Part shown: positions 22,991-34,500 of the stretch, piece by piece
Position numbering within the stretch: the stretch's first letter is position 1
Layout of the letters: each line of letters starts with the position of its first letter
Assembly: GCA_013146195.2 (NCBI GenBank)
Contig: CM028383.1
Location: 16,639,642-16,703,641, forward strand
Origin: Codonopsis lanceolata
Taxonomy: Eukaryota > Streptophyta > Magnoliopsida > Asterales > Campanulaceae
Reading direction: 5' to 3'
DNA: 64,000 nucleotides
The notes under the pieces: model-generated
Told to the model about the DNA's origin: nothing
Seen by the model: the letters and a program-made list of their open reading frames with translations, nothing else
Databases searched by the model: none
Position numbers and translations under genes: made by a program

Positions 22991-23288
22991 CTAGGAGTGT
23001 CTTCTTTTGTTCGGCCTGCACGCCACTATTCATGACTCCAAATTGTAATTCCTTCCATTTATGAATATAGAACTACTTTTTTGACAATTGCTCCTTTATT
23101 TGAATTTTTCCTGCACTTTGTTTAGCACTAGAATGTATGTGTGTGAATTGACCATAATAAGCATAATACAAACATAACTAACTTGGCATGCCACACTCAT
23201 GCAATTGTTAACTTAAAAATAATAAGGCTAATTAAGCAAGCATATTATTTAAGTTGGAAGGTATGCGGGCAGATGTTCCTACCCGGAT

Positions 23289-23462
23289 TAAGTGCTTGGA
23301 TTTGGCCAAGGCTTTGGGTGGGCAGGACATACATGTATGCTCGGTCTAAGTGCTTGGCTCTGGCCAAGGCTTTGGGCTGGTAGAACATACGTGCATGTCC
23401 GATCTAAGCGCTTGGCTCTGACCAAGGCTTTGAGCGGGCATGGCCCATATCGCCCTGGAGCG
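23289..23462. repeat. 58-bp tandem repeat in the TAT noncoding zone
   Basis: TAAGTGCTTGG at 23289, TAAGTGCTTGG at 23347 and TAAGCGCTTGG at 23405 give an exact 58-bp period, each followed by CCAAGGCTTTG. The third unit fades after 23440. TAT elements often carry tandem repeats between integrase and the antisense gene. Confidence 0.88.
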
Positions 23463-23963
23463 AGCATCCTGAAAGACTGCCTAGTGGGCATGGCCCTACT
23501 CTAAACGGCAACTAGCAACTGGTCACGGCCCTGTTCGACGTTTGTATGTCGAAGCGGTTGCTAGTATATCAACTGGGTATAGAGATATACGACTAACAGT
23601 GTTGCTCGGTCACTATAAGAATCTGAGGTAGCTACCCGCAATCTTATGGGAATGGCCCCTACCGCCTGGCGGGCATCCTAGTATGTGAATCGGGCATGGC
23701 CCTATCTTGCTCACGGAGAGGATAAGATATGTCCACAAATACTCGGGTATGGTGGAAGGTTGATCGAGCACGACCCTATTTGCTCGGCTGGCGAGCGGAT
23801 TTAGTCAAGCAATTTGAAAATAATTGATAAACGACGAATAAATAACTCGAATGAACAAATATGAAAGAAACTTGCTTTTTATTTATCAATGGTGGTGACC
23901 CTCAATAGGGCTGAGGATCTTGCCTGTTTGCATATTGAGAATTGGCTCAATGATAGTACTTTT

Positions 23964-25000
23964 TTTAAATAATTAGCGTGCTAGGGATGCTTCAGGTCTG
24001 TGCCTTCCCGTGTCCGTATTGTGTAGGTGCCCTCTGTGATTATCCCAGTAACTTGAAAAGGCCCTTCCCAGTTAGTAGAGAGTTTTCCCTTTTCTGCCCG
24101 ATGACCGGTGGCCTCAATTTTTCTTAGTACCCAGTCCCTGACCATAAATGCTCTTCCCTGGACCTTTTTGTCGTGGTGAGCCTTTGCTCGCTGCTTATAA
24201 TTGACCATCCTCAACCTTACATCCAACCTTCTTTCTTCAAGGAGGTCAAGGTCTATTGCTCGGACAAGCTCGTTGTTTTATTCGTTGTAGTGGGAGACTC
24301 GGTAGTTAGGCAAGGCTATATCTACAGGATCGTGGCTTCGGATCCGTAGGTGAGCGCGAACAGAGTTTCCCCTGTTGGGCCCCGGACAGTGGTTCTGATC
24401 GCCCATAAAGTTGACTATAGCTCTTCTGCCCATTTTCCAACTCGCCCCTCTAGGTTTCTCTTGAGAGCGTGCAAGACTTGTTTGTTCCCTGCCTCAGCTT
24501 GGCTGTTGCCTTGTGGATAAACAACGGATGATTGCCAATGTTTGACACCCAAACGTGCACACTCAGCTGTGAACTTGTCAGAGAATTGGGTGCCATGGTT
24601 GGAGATGATTGCCCGTGGGAGGCCAAACTACACCATATTTGGTCGTGGACGAATTTGATGATGTTTGCCTCAGAAATCTTGGCCAGGGGCTTTCTTCGAT
24701 CCACTTTGTAAAGTACTCGATGGTGACACTTGCATACTTGTATTTGTCTTGTGCCGGCGGAATGGACCAATGAGATCGATTCCCCACATGTCAGGCCAAC
24801 CGGCGACCCGGGGGGTTTGCGTGGTGGAGGCAACCTTGGTATGTCCAGCGTATCTCTGGCACTTCTCACATTTTCGGACATATTTCTCTGCATCTCTTTT
24901 GAGAGTTATCGATATCTGCTTGTAGAAATTTTCTGCTAGGGCCTAGTGCTAGGGTGGCTTGTAGTATTCTCCTTCATGGACTTCGTATAAAACACCTCGG
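23964..25000 (-). pseudogene. TAT integrase remnant
   Basis: On the minus strand the order is GVLYEVHEGEYYKPP and RKCEKCQRYAG (zinc-binding region), then the core WGIDLIGPFPPAQDKYKYA and the following FTKWIEESPW near 24790-24690, then a C-terminal domain at 24226-23981 (RDWVLRKIEATGHRAEKGK, then WEGPFQV). At least two stops precede the core and several frameshifts break it. An intact protein inserts the cDNA into the chromosome. Confidence 0.85.
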
Positions 25001-25099
25001 TTAATCAGGGGGACACGGAGAGCGTAATGTCGGGCCTTGGATCCACTTGTATAGATTCCCCGACTACAGAGGCATCTGCAGCGGCAGCTCTAGCCGTGG

Positions 25100-25640
25100 T
25101 GTCTTTGACTTTATTTCTTTGGGAGGACTCCTTGCTTGATGTAATCCTTGTAATCCGTCATCCGGCCGTGCGGCTCAATGTCCATTATTGCGGCTTTGTC
25201 GATAGCGGGAGTTTCCAAGTGCTCGATCGTCTTGCCGGATTGACAATGCTTGACTTCTTCGGCGATCTTGAGCAAGTAGTTTGCTCGCGTATTGTATTTC
25301 GGTCGATTATGGCGATTTCCCAAAACTTGAAATTCTTGAAGATTTCCTTGATGACAAACTCGCGGTATTTGACGAGAGAAGGGTGATGTGCAGGTGTATT
25401 CCCCCTAGAATTGGTTCACTACTAGTTGTGAGTCAGAGTACCGTAATGGCTTCAACGCCCATGTCGACTGCGAGCTCAAGACCAACGATCATTGCTTTGT
25501 ATTCGGCCACATTGTTGGAAGTAGGGAACTTGAAGCGAAGAGCCTATTCAAACTCTGTGATCTTGTCGGGAGCTATGAGAAGGATGCTAGCTTCGCTCCT
25601 GACTTTGTTCAGTGCATCGTCCACATAAAGGTCCCAACAG
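25100..25640 (-). pseudogene. archaeal-type second RNase H and tether (TAT)
   Basis: The minus strand from about 25625 reads DALNKVRSEASILLIAP, then ALRFKFPTSNNVAEYKAMIV and GLELAVDMGVEAI, the motif set of the extra RNase H of TAT elements. The Glu of AEYKA is a catalytic-type residue. A stop replaces a residue near 25535, and another lies near 25438. Downstream, 25323-25111 (ANYLLKIAEEVKHC, EHLETPAI, GRMTDYKDYIKQGVLP) is the usual link to integrase. This second RNase H domain is what places the element in the TAT lineage. Confidence 0.85.
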
Positions 25641-25663
25641 TAGGCCGGTCGGGGCCGTGGAAG

Positions 25664-27180
25664 TTACTTGTGCCCAGACTCTATTGGTTGTCGAGCTTCA
25701 GGCTGTTCTTGCTGAATGAAACTTGTTTCCACCAAGAAATCGGCCAAGGCTTGGGCCTTGATTGCTACTTTGAGGTACATTAGTCGATGTGGAATTATGT
25801 GAGCTTGATTGACAGGTGAGTAGCCTACAGATGAATCAGGCTTGTGGAGGACTTTGCGCAGTGGCGTGTTTGTGTATACTATGATTACATGTGCAGAAAC
25901 ATAAGCCCTTAATTTACTGGAAGCTTTGACAAGGGAGTAAGCTAATTTTTCTACATTAAAATAACGACCCTCAACAAGACCGAGGGCCTTGGATACATAG
26001 AACACATGTTTTGAATTTCTACCTCTCCCAACTAAAAGCAGTGGCGGCACAGTGCATGGGCCCAAGTACACATATAGGGGCTCCCAGGGGCTGTAAGGAG
26101 GCGGTGCCTTAAGATATTCCCTGAGTTTCTCGAGGGCTTTGGCACATTTTTCATTCCACTCGAACCCTTTGTTGCCACGCAAGACTTTGAATAATGGAAG
26201 GCATTTTTTTGCTGACCGGGAGATGAAGCGACCAAGGGCAATAATTATGTCGTTCAATTGTTGGATGTGCTTGATGCAGTAAGGCTGCCCCATCTTTATC
26301 AGGGCTTGGATCTTTTCTAGGTTTGCCTCTATCCCGCGCTGATTGACCATGAATCCCAAAAGTTTCCCTGCTCGGACCCCGAAAGCGTACTTGCCGGATT
26401 GACTTCATGTGTGTTCTGGATTGGCAAGCGTTTCTACTAGGTCTAGAGTGCGACCTTTGGTTTTTGATGACCATGTCATCGATGTAAGCACTCCATGTTT
26501 ACGTTCGAGGGCAAAGACCTTGTTGACCATGCGTTGATAGGTGGCCCACATTCTTACTTTGAAAGGCATCATTTTAGCGATAAGACCCCATTTGCGGGAA
26601 ATTTCGGTTTGTCTTGCTCATTCATCTTTACTTGGTGGTACCTTGAGTACGCATCCAAGAAGCTGAGCATCTCAAACCCGGTTATGGCGTAATCTGAAAC
26701 CACGTCAATCAGGGGCGGCCAGTACTTGATCTTTGAAACAAGCTTTGTTGAGACTCGTGAAGTCAATGGACATCCGCCATTTGTCATTGGCCTTTTTGAC
26801 CATTACCACATTAGCCAGCTAGGTCGGATACTGGATTTCCTCAATGATGTATGCCTTTAAGAGCTTCTCAACCTCAGATTTGATTGTTGCACTCTTACTG
26901 CAGAGTCTTTGCCATGATCATTGTTGAATAGAAAAGTTGGATCACGTTCGGTCGTGGCGGGCAACATTCTCGGCGATTCCACGCATGTCTTGACAGTCCA
27001 TTCGAATACATCCAGGTTGTTCTTGAGTAGCTCGATCAATTTGTCCCGAGTTTCGGGAGGCAAGGCTTTTCCGATTTTGATCTTTTGCTGGGGGTAAGTC
27101 GGGATGATGATAATTTCTTCCAATTCATCCGTGTAAATGGAATTCGAGGTTCGTCGGACTTGCAGAGTATCCATCTTAAT
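25664..27180 (-). pseudogene. TAT reverse transcriptase and RNase H remnant
   Basis: RT pieces on the minus strand: KWRMSIDFTSLNKAC near 26780, LSFLDAYSRYHQVKMNEQDK near 26680-26620, and the catalytic YIDD at 26486-26475, still intact. RNase H at 26359-25664 is open for 231 codons: GFMVNQRGIEANLEKIQAL, then FVSR-like FISRSAKKCLP, EKLAYSLVKASSKLRAY and KAQALADFLVE. The RT half has frameshifts and stops near 26820-26870 and 26400-26560. The order and motifs match TAT pol. Confidence 0.88.
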
Positions 27181-27339
27181 CTACGTGCCTCGGGATGCAG
27201 GACTGCCTTATGCCTAAAGCTGTCGGGCTGGAGTGTGCGAGCCTCGTCGACTAATTGAATACCGTTGTTCGAGAGGATTCCCAGAGCCAGCATTGTTAAT
27301 GGGCGGGTTCGGTGTAATCTTTGGTAGTGGCTTCCTCGA

Positions 27340-27960
27340 TAATTGTGACTATTTGCTCGGGATGTCCATGACTAGTCTATTTTTCCTTTGGGAATCCGGA
27401 CATACTCTGCGTGGCTTCTTTATTAAGGATACCAACTCCATCCTCGGTATAAAATTTTGCATTTTGGTGAGGGATGAAGGTAACCATCGAGAATTTGGCC
27501 ATAGGGGCACCAGGGGTGCGGTTGTAGCGGACTTAAGATCAATCACCGGGAAGTTGATCATCTGTTCGCGTTTGAGCCGTCTCCCATGAAGACCTCCTTT
27601 CGATGGTGCCGCTTGACAATCACGATGGTTGGTGAACCCTTCGAGTTTCCCCAGATAAGGTTTGAGCCAAGTGTCTGATAACTTTAACCCTTTGAAGAAG
27701 GAGTAGTACATGATGTCTCTGCACGCTCAGGTGTCGAGTAGCACCCTATGAACTTGCCAGTTGTTCGGCAAGGCGAGATGACCCGACAATTGCTCGAATC
27801 TTGGGGGTGCTTTCCGGCTTCTTTGTGTGTGAAGTAGATGTTGGGTTCACCTGCCCACTTTACCATCGGGTAGTACATGGCCTTAGATATGGAGTATATA
27901 TGCTTCCTATCAAAGTATTGGACGGGAGCTCTCTGGATCACGTTAACCACCCACTACATC
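27340..27960 (-). pseudogene. TAT protease remnant with stop in the active site
   Basis: The minus frame reads VLLDT-stop-ACRDIMYYSFF with TGA at about 27733-27731, where retropepsins have D-T/S-G. The Gly codon has become a stop. Downstream residues (KGLKLSDTWLKPYLGKLEGF) fit the family. Other frames of the region are shifted. An intact protease would cut the Gag-Pol polyprotein. Confidence 0.7.
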
Positions 27961-29676
27961 ACGAGGGGCTGGCCACCTCTTCCTCTTGGGGCCTCCCGCA
28001 TGCATCATTATTCACATTGTTGCCCGCCTGATCCCTTTGAGCGGGTTCAATTTGCCCGCGTGATGGATTTCGTATCTCCATCTTGACACGTTGCATTCTT
28101 CGATGCGTGGTAGTTGCCATGATGGTAATCCAATATTTCGTGTTGTCCACGGTGTCGAAGCGAGCTCGAGGGTCGATTGGGTAGTGGCCGGTGCATCCTC
28201 AACATGGAAGATGATCTCCTCGGGGATAGTGTTTAGCTGGGTAAATTATGATTCCCTGAATCTCTGTCCGGGGGTAGATGTTCACCTATTGTCTCTGCGT
28301 GGGCGGTTATTGCCCTCATGGCTCTGGTTAGCTGGCTTGGTCGAGCTGTCTTGAGTCTTGTCCTTGTTCTTGGGCTTGTCACCCTTGATATTCTCGGTCG
28401 AGCAGAAAAGATGAGAATTGACCAACAATTCTGCCTTTGAAGTACTCAGGCTCATGGTCAGAATCGTCTTCAGTGGATCTGTTCTCATGTTGTTCAGGTA
28501 TCAGAAAGTGATCTCGGGGTCACTAGTAACAATTACTTGGTCGAGCATCTCCTCGAACCTTTTAAGATTGCTGCTATAGGACTCATTGTCGCCATGCTTG
28601 ATCTTCCCGAGAGCGAATTGATTTTTGGGCGTGGGACCCACCGTGCCAAACTCCTCTAAGAACTTTTCTCGGAGTGTCTCCCAGCTACTAATAGATCCCC
28701 GGGGAACTCTGGCCAACCATGACTGTGCTTTTCCCTGAAGAGCACCCTCGAAGGCTTGCATCTTCAAAGCTTCGACATCCGTCACCATCCGAATTTGTGC
28801 CTCGAATGATCTGAGCTAGTCACTTGCCTGTGTCTTCCCAAAATACTTTTCGTATTGTGGGAAAGTTACCCCTTGCGCGGGTGGTGCGTTCTCGATCTCT
28901 AGAGTAAACGGACTACCCTCCAGTAGCTTCGGAGCTCCATAACCGGGCTTGGCCACGGCTAAATTGGCCATTTGTTTGGCCATATCTCGCTTTATGGCTT
29001 CCATTCGCTCAGACAGGCGTTTTTTCGTGTCCATGGTGAGTCGACGAAAGCCGAGGCGGCTAGGTCGGACTGCTTGCGGTGGGCAAAAGGTCGGTTCATA
29101 AGATGCTTCTGTCTCCCTCTCAACTCGTGCTCTATGCCTTGGTCGATGTGCATCTGCCTCTACGTACTCACGGGCTCTGCGGCGGCCATGGATTTCTTCC
29201 CGAGCTCGGTGCTCCTATCGGCGATGATGTCTGTGGGAAAGATATTGGCAGCTGTATCTGCTCTCCACCTGATCATCTGCTCTCTGCAACTCAATGGCTT
29301 GCTCTGAGGGTACATGAATAACAGAAGGAATCCGTCTGCTTGGAGCGCGCAAATGTTGGGAGGCCTGGCCACCACCAACAAGTGTTGGATTGCTGAGAGC
29401 AGGCAATACCAGATCGGCAACTAGAACCGGGGCGTTTCCCAAGGCAAGCAGTTGCTGATTGAGTGCGTACATCTTATTGTAGTACTCCGCTTGGACTTGT
29501 AGAGTAGCGGTCGGTGGTCGGGGTATGCACAGGTAAGCTCGCTTGGCTTCCCGACAAGTTTTCGCTAACGGTTCAGTGAATCCACGAGATCCATAGCGCG
29601 AGCATCCGTGCGTTGATAACCGGTTGATATGCTTGTTGGCATGGCTTTAGGCGGCATCTTTGGGATGGTTGCTCTT

Positions 29677-30984
29677 TGATTGATGTATTTTATACGTCGA
29701 TTTTATATACTTCTATGGCTCAAATTATGCTATTTCACGAGGCTTTTGGCTACTAATATATGTTTTCGGTGAGTTTTATAAGTTTCAGGGTTATTAGTGA
29801 AAATATGCAAAACTCCAGGGTTTTAAGTGCAAAATTCAAGAAGGGCCAAAAAGGAAAAATGAAGAAAAAGTAAAAGCTGCAGTGCGAGACCTTGCGGACC
29901 TTGGTGCCTCGCACCTTGCGACCGCAAGGTAAGCGTCTGGGTCGAAAGGCAACCAAGGAATCAAGCGGCCAAACATCTTGAGACCTTGCGGGGACGCAAG
30001 GTACCCAACACCTTGCGACCGCAAGGTGGTCAGAATGCGACTATTTCGGATTTTCACACGGTCATTCGATTGAATTACAACTCCCGAGTATATATAAAAG
30101 TCAGATGCCGAGCAAAGGAAAAGGGAGGACGGTTGGAAGCTCTCTTTAGTAGATTTTAGGTAGTTTTTAGATTATATAACATAGTTAGGTTTTGTAATTT
30201 CAAGTATTGAAGATCAAATCATGTATCCAATCATCTTCATGTGCTGTTCATTGTCTATAATGAACTAAATCATCCATAATCTAGGAGGTGGGAGGTAACT
30301 TGTATCAAATTTATGCTTTAATTCGTATATATGATCATTCAATTCTTGTTGATTGTGTTGTTTATCAATCCCTATATTATGTTGCTTTGAACAAATGAAT
30401 GCAATCGCAAATAATAAAGGCTTAGAGGTGCGGATAACTGCATGACCAAGTGCATATGTCGTATACTGGCTCACCAACACAATAAATTGGACCTATCGAT
30501 GCACGAGAGTGATAAGTTAGGACCATGTTCATATATGATCTAGGTGACAGATAGATCATAAATCTAGGTGACAGCTAGATTGACAGTTCCTGTGCTTAGG
30601 ATATAGAATGGGTGAATTTTGCGGGGATGGAGGCTGAGCCAATTGTTCAACAGACTATATCTATCTTTAGTGAACGAACCCAAGACATTGAATGATATTA
30701 ATATGAATTGAACATAAAAGAGATACAAGTGAAGTCCAGAATCCTAGATTGCCACCCACCATAAGATCTTCATATCTGTTATTACTGTCTAATTAGTTAA
30801 ACATCTATAAATAATAGTTTAGAGTAGAATTAAATATAAAACCCCCTTTATATTAATAATTTGCTATCAATAAATTACACTGTTCGTGATCACTTGTCTT
30901 TGTGGGTTCGACCCTTGCTTCCAATACTATTCTATAATAGTCTTGTCCACTTGCAAGGAAAAAGATTAATTAAAACATCGATCA
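29677..30984 (+). mobile_element. Athila-like solo LTR inside TAT gag
   Basis: The termini TGATTGATGT (29677) and ACATCGATCA (ending 30984) are inverted repeats with one mismatch; the flanks CTCTT and CTCCT give a 5-bp duplication with one mismatch. The start (TGATGTATTTTATACG) and the end region (GTTCGACCCTTGCTTCC) match the LTR at 59722-61008, so the two belong to one lineage. TATA box TATATAAAAG at 30091-30100. No internal region is attached, so two LTRs recombined to leave one. Confidence 0.85.
29882..30027. repeat. cluster of inverted repeats upstream of the LTR TATA box
   Basis: ACCTTGCG-AC-CGCAAGGT is a perfect 8-bp-arm hairpin at 29913-29930 and again at 30010-30027. A variant, ACCTTGC-6 nt-GCAAGGT, lies at 29983-30002. 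An outer pair GTGCGAG (29882-29888) / CTCGCAC (29908-29914) overlaps the first. The cluster ends 64 bp before the TATA box. Confidence 0.9.
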
Positions 30985-31247
30985 CTCCTCAACACACGGC
31001 ACGTCGTTGCCATGTGCCGCATGCCAGGAAGCTACCTTCTGATTTCTCGTTTGGACCCCTTGGGGTGCCCTTGGCGGCAAGTCCCCAGGCGGTGAGTTGT
31101 TGTTTCCAGCCAGCTGGGTGCCAGCCTGGTGGTTGCTAATGGTGGCGTGATGCTTGCTACCCTTGTCAGCCATTGCAATATGACGGATTATTGTAAATCT
31201 CACCGAAAAACTTGAAGGAAGCTTTGGAGAGATCATGAAACTTCGAT

Positions 31248-31265
31248 TTCCCGGCAACGGAACCA
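31248..31265 (-). other. primer-binding site (tRNA-Asp-like)
   Basis: The plus strand TTCCCGGCAACGGAACCA resembles the 3' end of plant tRNA-Asp (CCCCGGCAACGGCGCCA), so the minus strand is its complement. It sits three bases inside the right-hand 5' LTR. It sets the direction of the element and would prime minus-strand DNA. Confidence 0.75.
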
Positions 31266-31268
31266 AAC

Positions 31269-31944
31269 TGATGTGACAAAAATGTAGCTTGGGCCGTCCT
31301 TATGATGTGTAGGATATCTGGGCTTGATTTACTTTCTTGAACCTGATTAAGATCACGAAAACACCTTAGTGGAAGTGCAAGGCTTGGCCTCGCGAAACCA
31401 CTCTGGTGTGAGAGTAAGTATCATGTGTAAGAGTCAAAAGAGAATTTGACAGAGGTTCTAGACTCAAGAAAGTGTGTGTACCTTATTTATAGGCCGTGTG
31501 AATGTAGGACTTGATATGGTAAGTGTCCTGCTCAGATTAAGAAACCTTTGGCTTGTCTTGGAGAGCAAGGTTCCAAGGCTCCCTGCTCGATGTGTGCTCA
31601 GGCGAGCAAGACTTTGCCCGACGTCATGATGTAGACTGATTAGAGATAAGTGTTGATCCCGAGCATGGCGCATGGTCGGACAGACAAGGCCAGTGCTCGA
31701 CTAGGTTTGGACGGAATGAGTCTGATTCTTTGCCTTTGTGAGTGAGGTCCTCGGGCATGGCCCCTGGTCGAGCAAGCAAGGCCTGTGCCCGGCCAGGTTT
31801 AGACGAGAGTTGTGTTTACTCATTGCTCGATACCTTGGTAGCTCTGTCTGCTAGGTTGGTAGGTTTCATACTAATTATGCTCGTGGCTGGCACGTGATGA
31901 TAGCTCGTGCTTTGCTCGTGACCCGGCTTGGGCGGAGCACATCA
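31269..31944 (-). repeat. 5' LTR of the TAT element (right, 676 bp)
   Basis: Its plus-strand left end is TGATGTGACAAAAATG and its right end GAGCACATCA, followed by the target duplication CTAAT. A minus-strand TATA box TATAAATA lies at 31491-31484. Compared with the left LTR it lacks about 115 bp around its own transcription start, between GTGTACCTT and GTGTGAATGTAG. Confidence 0.92.
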
Positions 31945-31949
31945 CTAAT

Positions 31950-33069
31950 CAGCATTATTATATAGTCAATGGACCTACCCTATTCTCACTTTTGATCATT
32001 AATATCAGAACAAATTATATATTTAATGTTTTTGTCCGAACAACTAACTAGTAAATTGCTACTACCTCTAACTTTTAAATAATCGTTGTCTTTTACTTGA
32101 TACATCGTTTAAGAAAAAATAATTAACTGTATTATAAATATTGGTATAATATGTTGTTTTTAAAAAAATACCTTTTAACATATGACCATAATTAAAATAT
32201 GTAGAAAAAGTAAGAATAAAGTGATAAAAATATTTTCTTAAAAATGAAAGTTTTGAAAAAAGATAATTATTTTGAAACGTACAAAAGAAAAATATAAGAC
32301 AATTATTTGAAATCAGAGGGAGTACTATTTTAGAAAACAATTTGTGATCAAGTGATCAAATATACTTTTGACCACTCACAAAAGTTCACAATATTTTTGC
32401 TACCAATATACAGAATGAGATCAATGTGCTTGTAATGCCAACTGATGCGCTTTATAGTGTCAAAATAAATTAACATAAACCTCACTTGGAGCGTTTTGAC
32501 TAAAATGCTAGAGAGCGGGCCGAGTAGGCGGAGTCGTCCCCTCGATTGATCAAAGCCAGAGTTCTTAGATTTCTTTTTAAAAGTGTTTCAATACTGTATT
32601 TTAAAAATGTGCAACGTTTTAAAATGCTCCAATTTGAAATGTTTTAAAAATATGATGTGTTTATAACTACTTTGTTTTTTAAAATAACATTTTAAAATAG
32701 TTTCTCAAACGTGTTTATAAGAAAAAAAAACTATGTTTTGAAAATGTTACGTTTTAAAAACGTTGCATTTTGAAAAAAGTTATGTTTTCAAAACACGTCA
32801 CTAAACGAGGCTTAAATCTCTTTTTAGTAACACATAAAAATTATTTTCAGTTCCCACCTTGTAGTATAATAACAAATGTTAATTAAGATACAATATTTGG
32901 AAAAGGTAATTAACCATACGATGCCAAATAGGGGTTATATTTTTCATTGAAACCTTTACCATTTTGCATTAGGAATTACCAATGACAACATGGCAGTTCA
33001 GAGGCGGCTATATATAATATTACCCACATTCCCCAATCTTAATTTGATGCCTCATAATCGGCGCTTTCC
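31950..33069. other. AT-rich spacer with one MITE
   Basis: Apart from the Stowaway copy at 32062-32322 I see only AT-rich sequence. From 32570 to 32800 there are many variants of GTTTTAAAA/TTTTGAAAA that look like a decayed palindromic repeat. No gene. Confidence 0.5.
32062..32322. mobile_element. Stowaway MITE
   Basis: TA at 32060-32061 and again at 32323-32324. Left end CTACCTCTAACTTTTAAATA; the right end read on the other strand is CTCCCTCTGATTTCAAATAA. About 261 bp, the usual Stowaway size, no coding capacity. Confidence 0.75.
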
Positions 33070-33702
33070 CCATTGGGCAGTGTCGGACGTAGAAATATTT
33101 TCAATTGGGTGCACAAATTTAATAAAGTTTACAAATAATAATTATCTCCTATGCGTTTTCATATTTTGAAAACGTTTAATTACATCATAATTTGTAACAC
33201 TCCTAAGCAAATATTTTTCAATAAAACATACAAGACAATTATTTAAAAATTGATCACAAATTCGGTTTCGTAGATCCGTCTTGACAATATTCATTGCAGA
33301 GAAGCATCTTTCCACGCTTGCTGTTGCTACCGACAAAATCAATGCGAACTTCAAAGTCGACACACCAATGGGTACAACAAGTGTTTCCGTGTTTGCACAA
33401 GCAATGTTGATAGATCAACAAGCCCCTCCAATCTACTGAATCTGTCATCTGATCGCAAATACATAATATATGTCTCTAGTTGATTTTGAAGCATCATACA
33501 ATCAATTAGGGAGAAGTCATCCGGATAAAATTGAGCCATTCTTACCAATTTTGCTATATTGAAATCAACAAAATCATTACTTGGATTCAAACAAGTAACA
33601 CAAAGAAGCAACTCAGAATTGACCTCATTGAATCGATCATTAATCTCTAAAATTTCCTGATCCATAATGGCATTAAAACATTCTACACGATAATGAAAAT
33701 CG

Positions 33703-34370
33703 GGGATAATTGCATAAAAAACCCTGGCCTATTTTAGGTTTTGCAAATTGAACCCTGACAATTGTTTATAGGCATATTGAACCCCAGACTATTATTTTCA
33801 GTTCAATTCAAACCCTCCGTCTATTTCATACGTTAACTTCTAACGGGAAGGTGAGTAGGATGCCAATGTGGCATCCTACGTGGCCAATTTTATTTCATTA
33901 TAAACCTTGTACAAATTTTGTAATTTCATAAAAAACCCTAAAATTTATTTTTACCAAATAAAGCCTTAAAATGTAAAATAAATAGTTATTTATATACCAA
34001 TTTCATTTTAAGAAAATAAAGTTATTTTTTTAGAAAATATGGCTCAAAATATGATGCAAGTTCCAATGAGTATTTAATATTTAATACATATCCGATCCTA
34101 AATAATCATCATGTTTGATTTCGCACACAAATTAAGAAAAACAAATTATATCTATTATAATATTGGTATAATTTGTATAAAGTATTTATTTAATATGTAA
34201 TATTTTAATAAAAATTAAAAATTAATATATTTGTTTTAAAATTCATTTGTAACATTTAATATTATGTTTAAAACTATAATTTTAAATTATTAATTTTCTT
34301 AAAAAAGTTAAAAACTAATTAAAGTAAAATTTGTTACCCATTTGATATTTTAGATATTTTTAAATTATAC
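33703..34370 (+). repeat. left arm of the MULE
   Basis: It pairs along its length with 35871-36544. Shared blocks include GGGTTCAATATGCCTATAAA in the right arm, GGATGCCANNNTGGCATCCTA (itself a small hairpin) and the A/T-rich stretch ending CATTTGATATTTTAGA. A few small indels separate the two arms. Confidence 0.92.
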
Positions 34371-34500
34371 TCCCTCCGTCCCTAAATTATCGTCTTCCTT
34401 TCATTTTTCGTCCGTCTAAAAAAATTGTCCAGTTTGAAACTTTCCTTTTTGAGAAGTGTTTTTTTACCATTTTACCCTTAAGTGTATAACAGCTGTGCCT
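34371..34500. mobile_element. truncated Stowaway MITE inside the MULE
   Basis: CTCCCTCCGTCCCTAAATTA then TCGTCTTCC, and CGTCCGTCTAAAAAAATTG downstream, match the left half of the copy at 43932-44189. No right end is found, so it was truncated or rearranged within the MULE. Confidence 0.6.

Larger units (their letters stand above)
28282..31173 (-). pseudogene. TAT gag, split by a solo LTR
   Basis: The ATG at 31173 (minus) opens MADKGSKHHATISNHQAG, about 95 bp inside the primer site. The frame stops at the inserted solo LTR (29677-30984) and gag-like sequence resumes after it. The capsid domain is clear at 28788-28501 (FEGALQGKAQSWLARVPRGS, ISSWETLREKFLEEF), preceded by SPFTLEIENAP at 28920-28890. 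The basic C-terminal part (28488-28282) lacks a complete CCHC knuckle. Several frameshifts are present. Confidence 0.8.

Noticed and set aside
23289..23462. Regular repeats considered as a CRISPR array
   Set aside because: Units are contiguous without unique spacers, and the DNA is a plant retroelement.
24450..29500. Plus-strand ORFs opposite TAT gag-pol (for example 24665-24925, 25027-25386, 27233-27589)
   Set aside because: They are shadows of the minus-strand polyprotein and show no family motifs.
30900..30920. GTTCGACCC as a tRNA B box
   Set aside because: It is part of the Athila-like LTR and recurs in the second LTR; no A box or cloverleaf is found.
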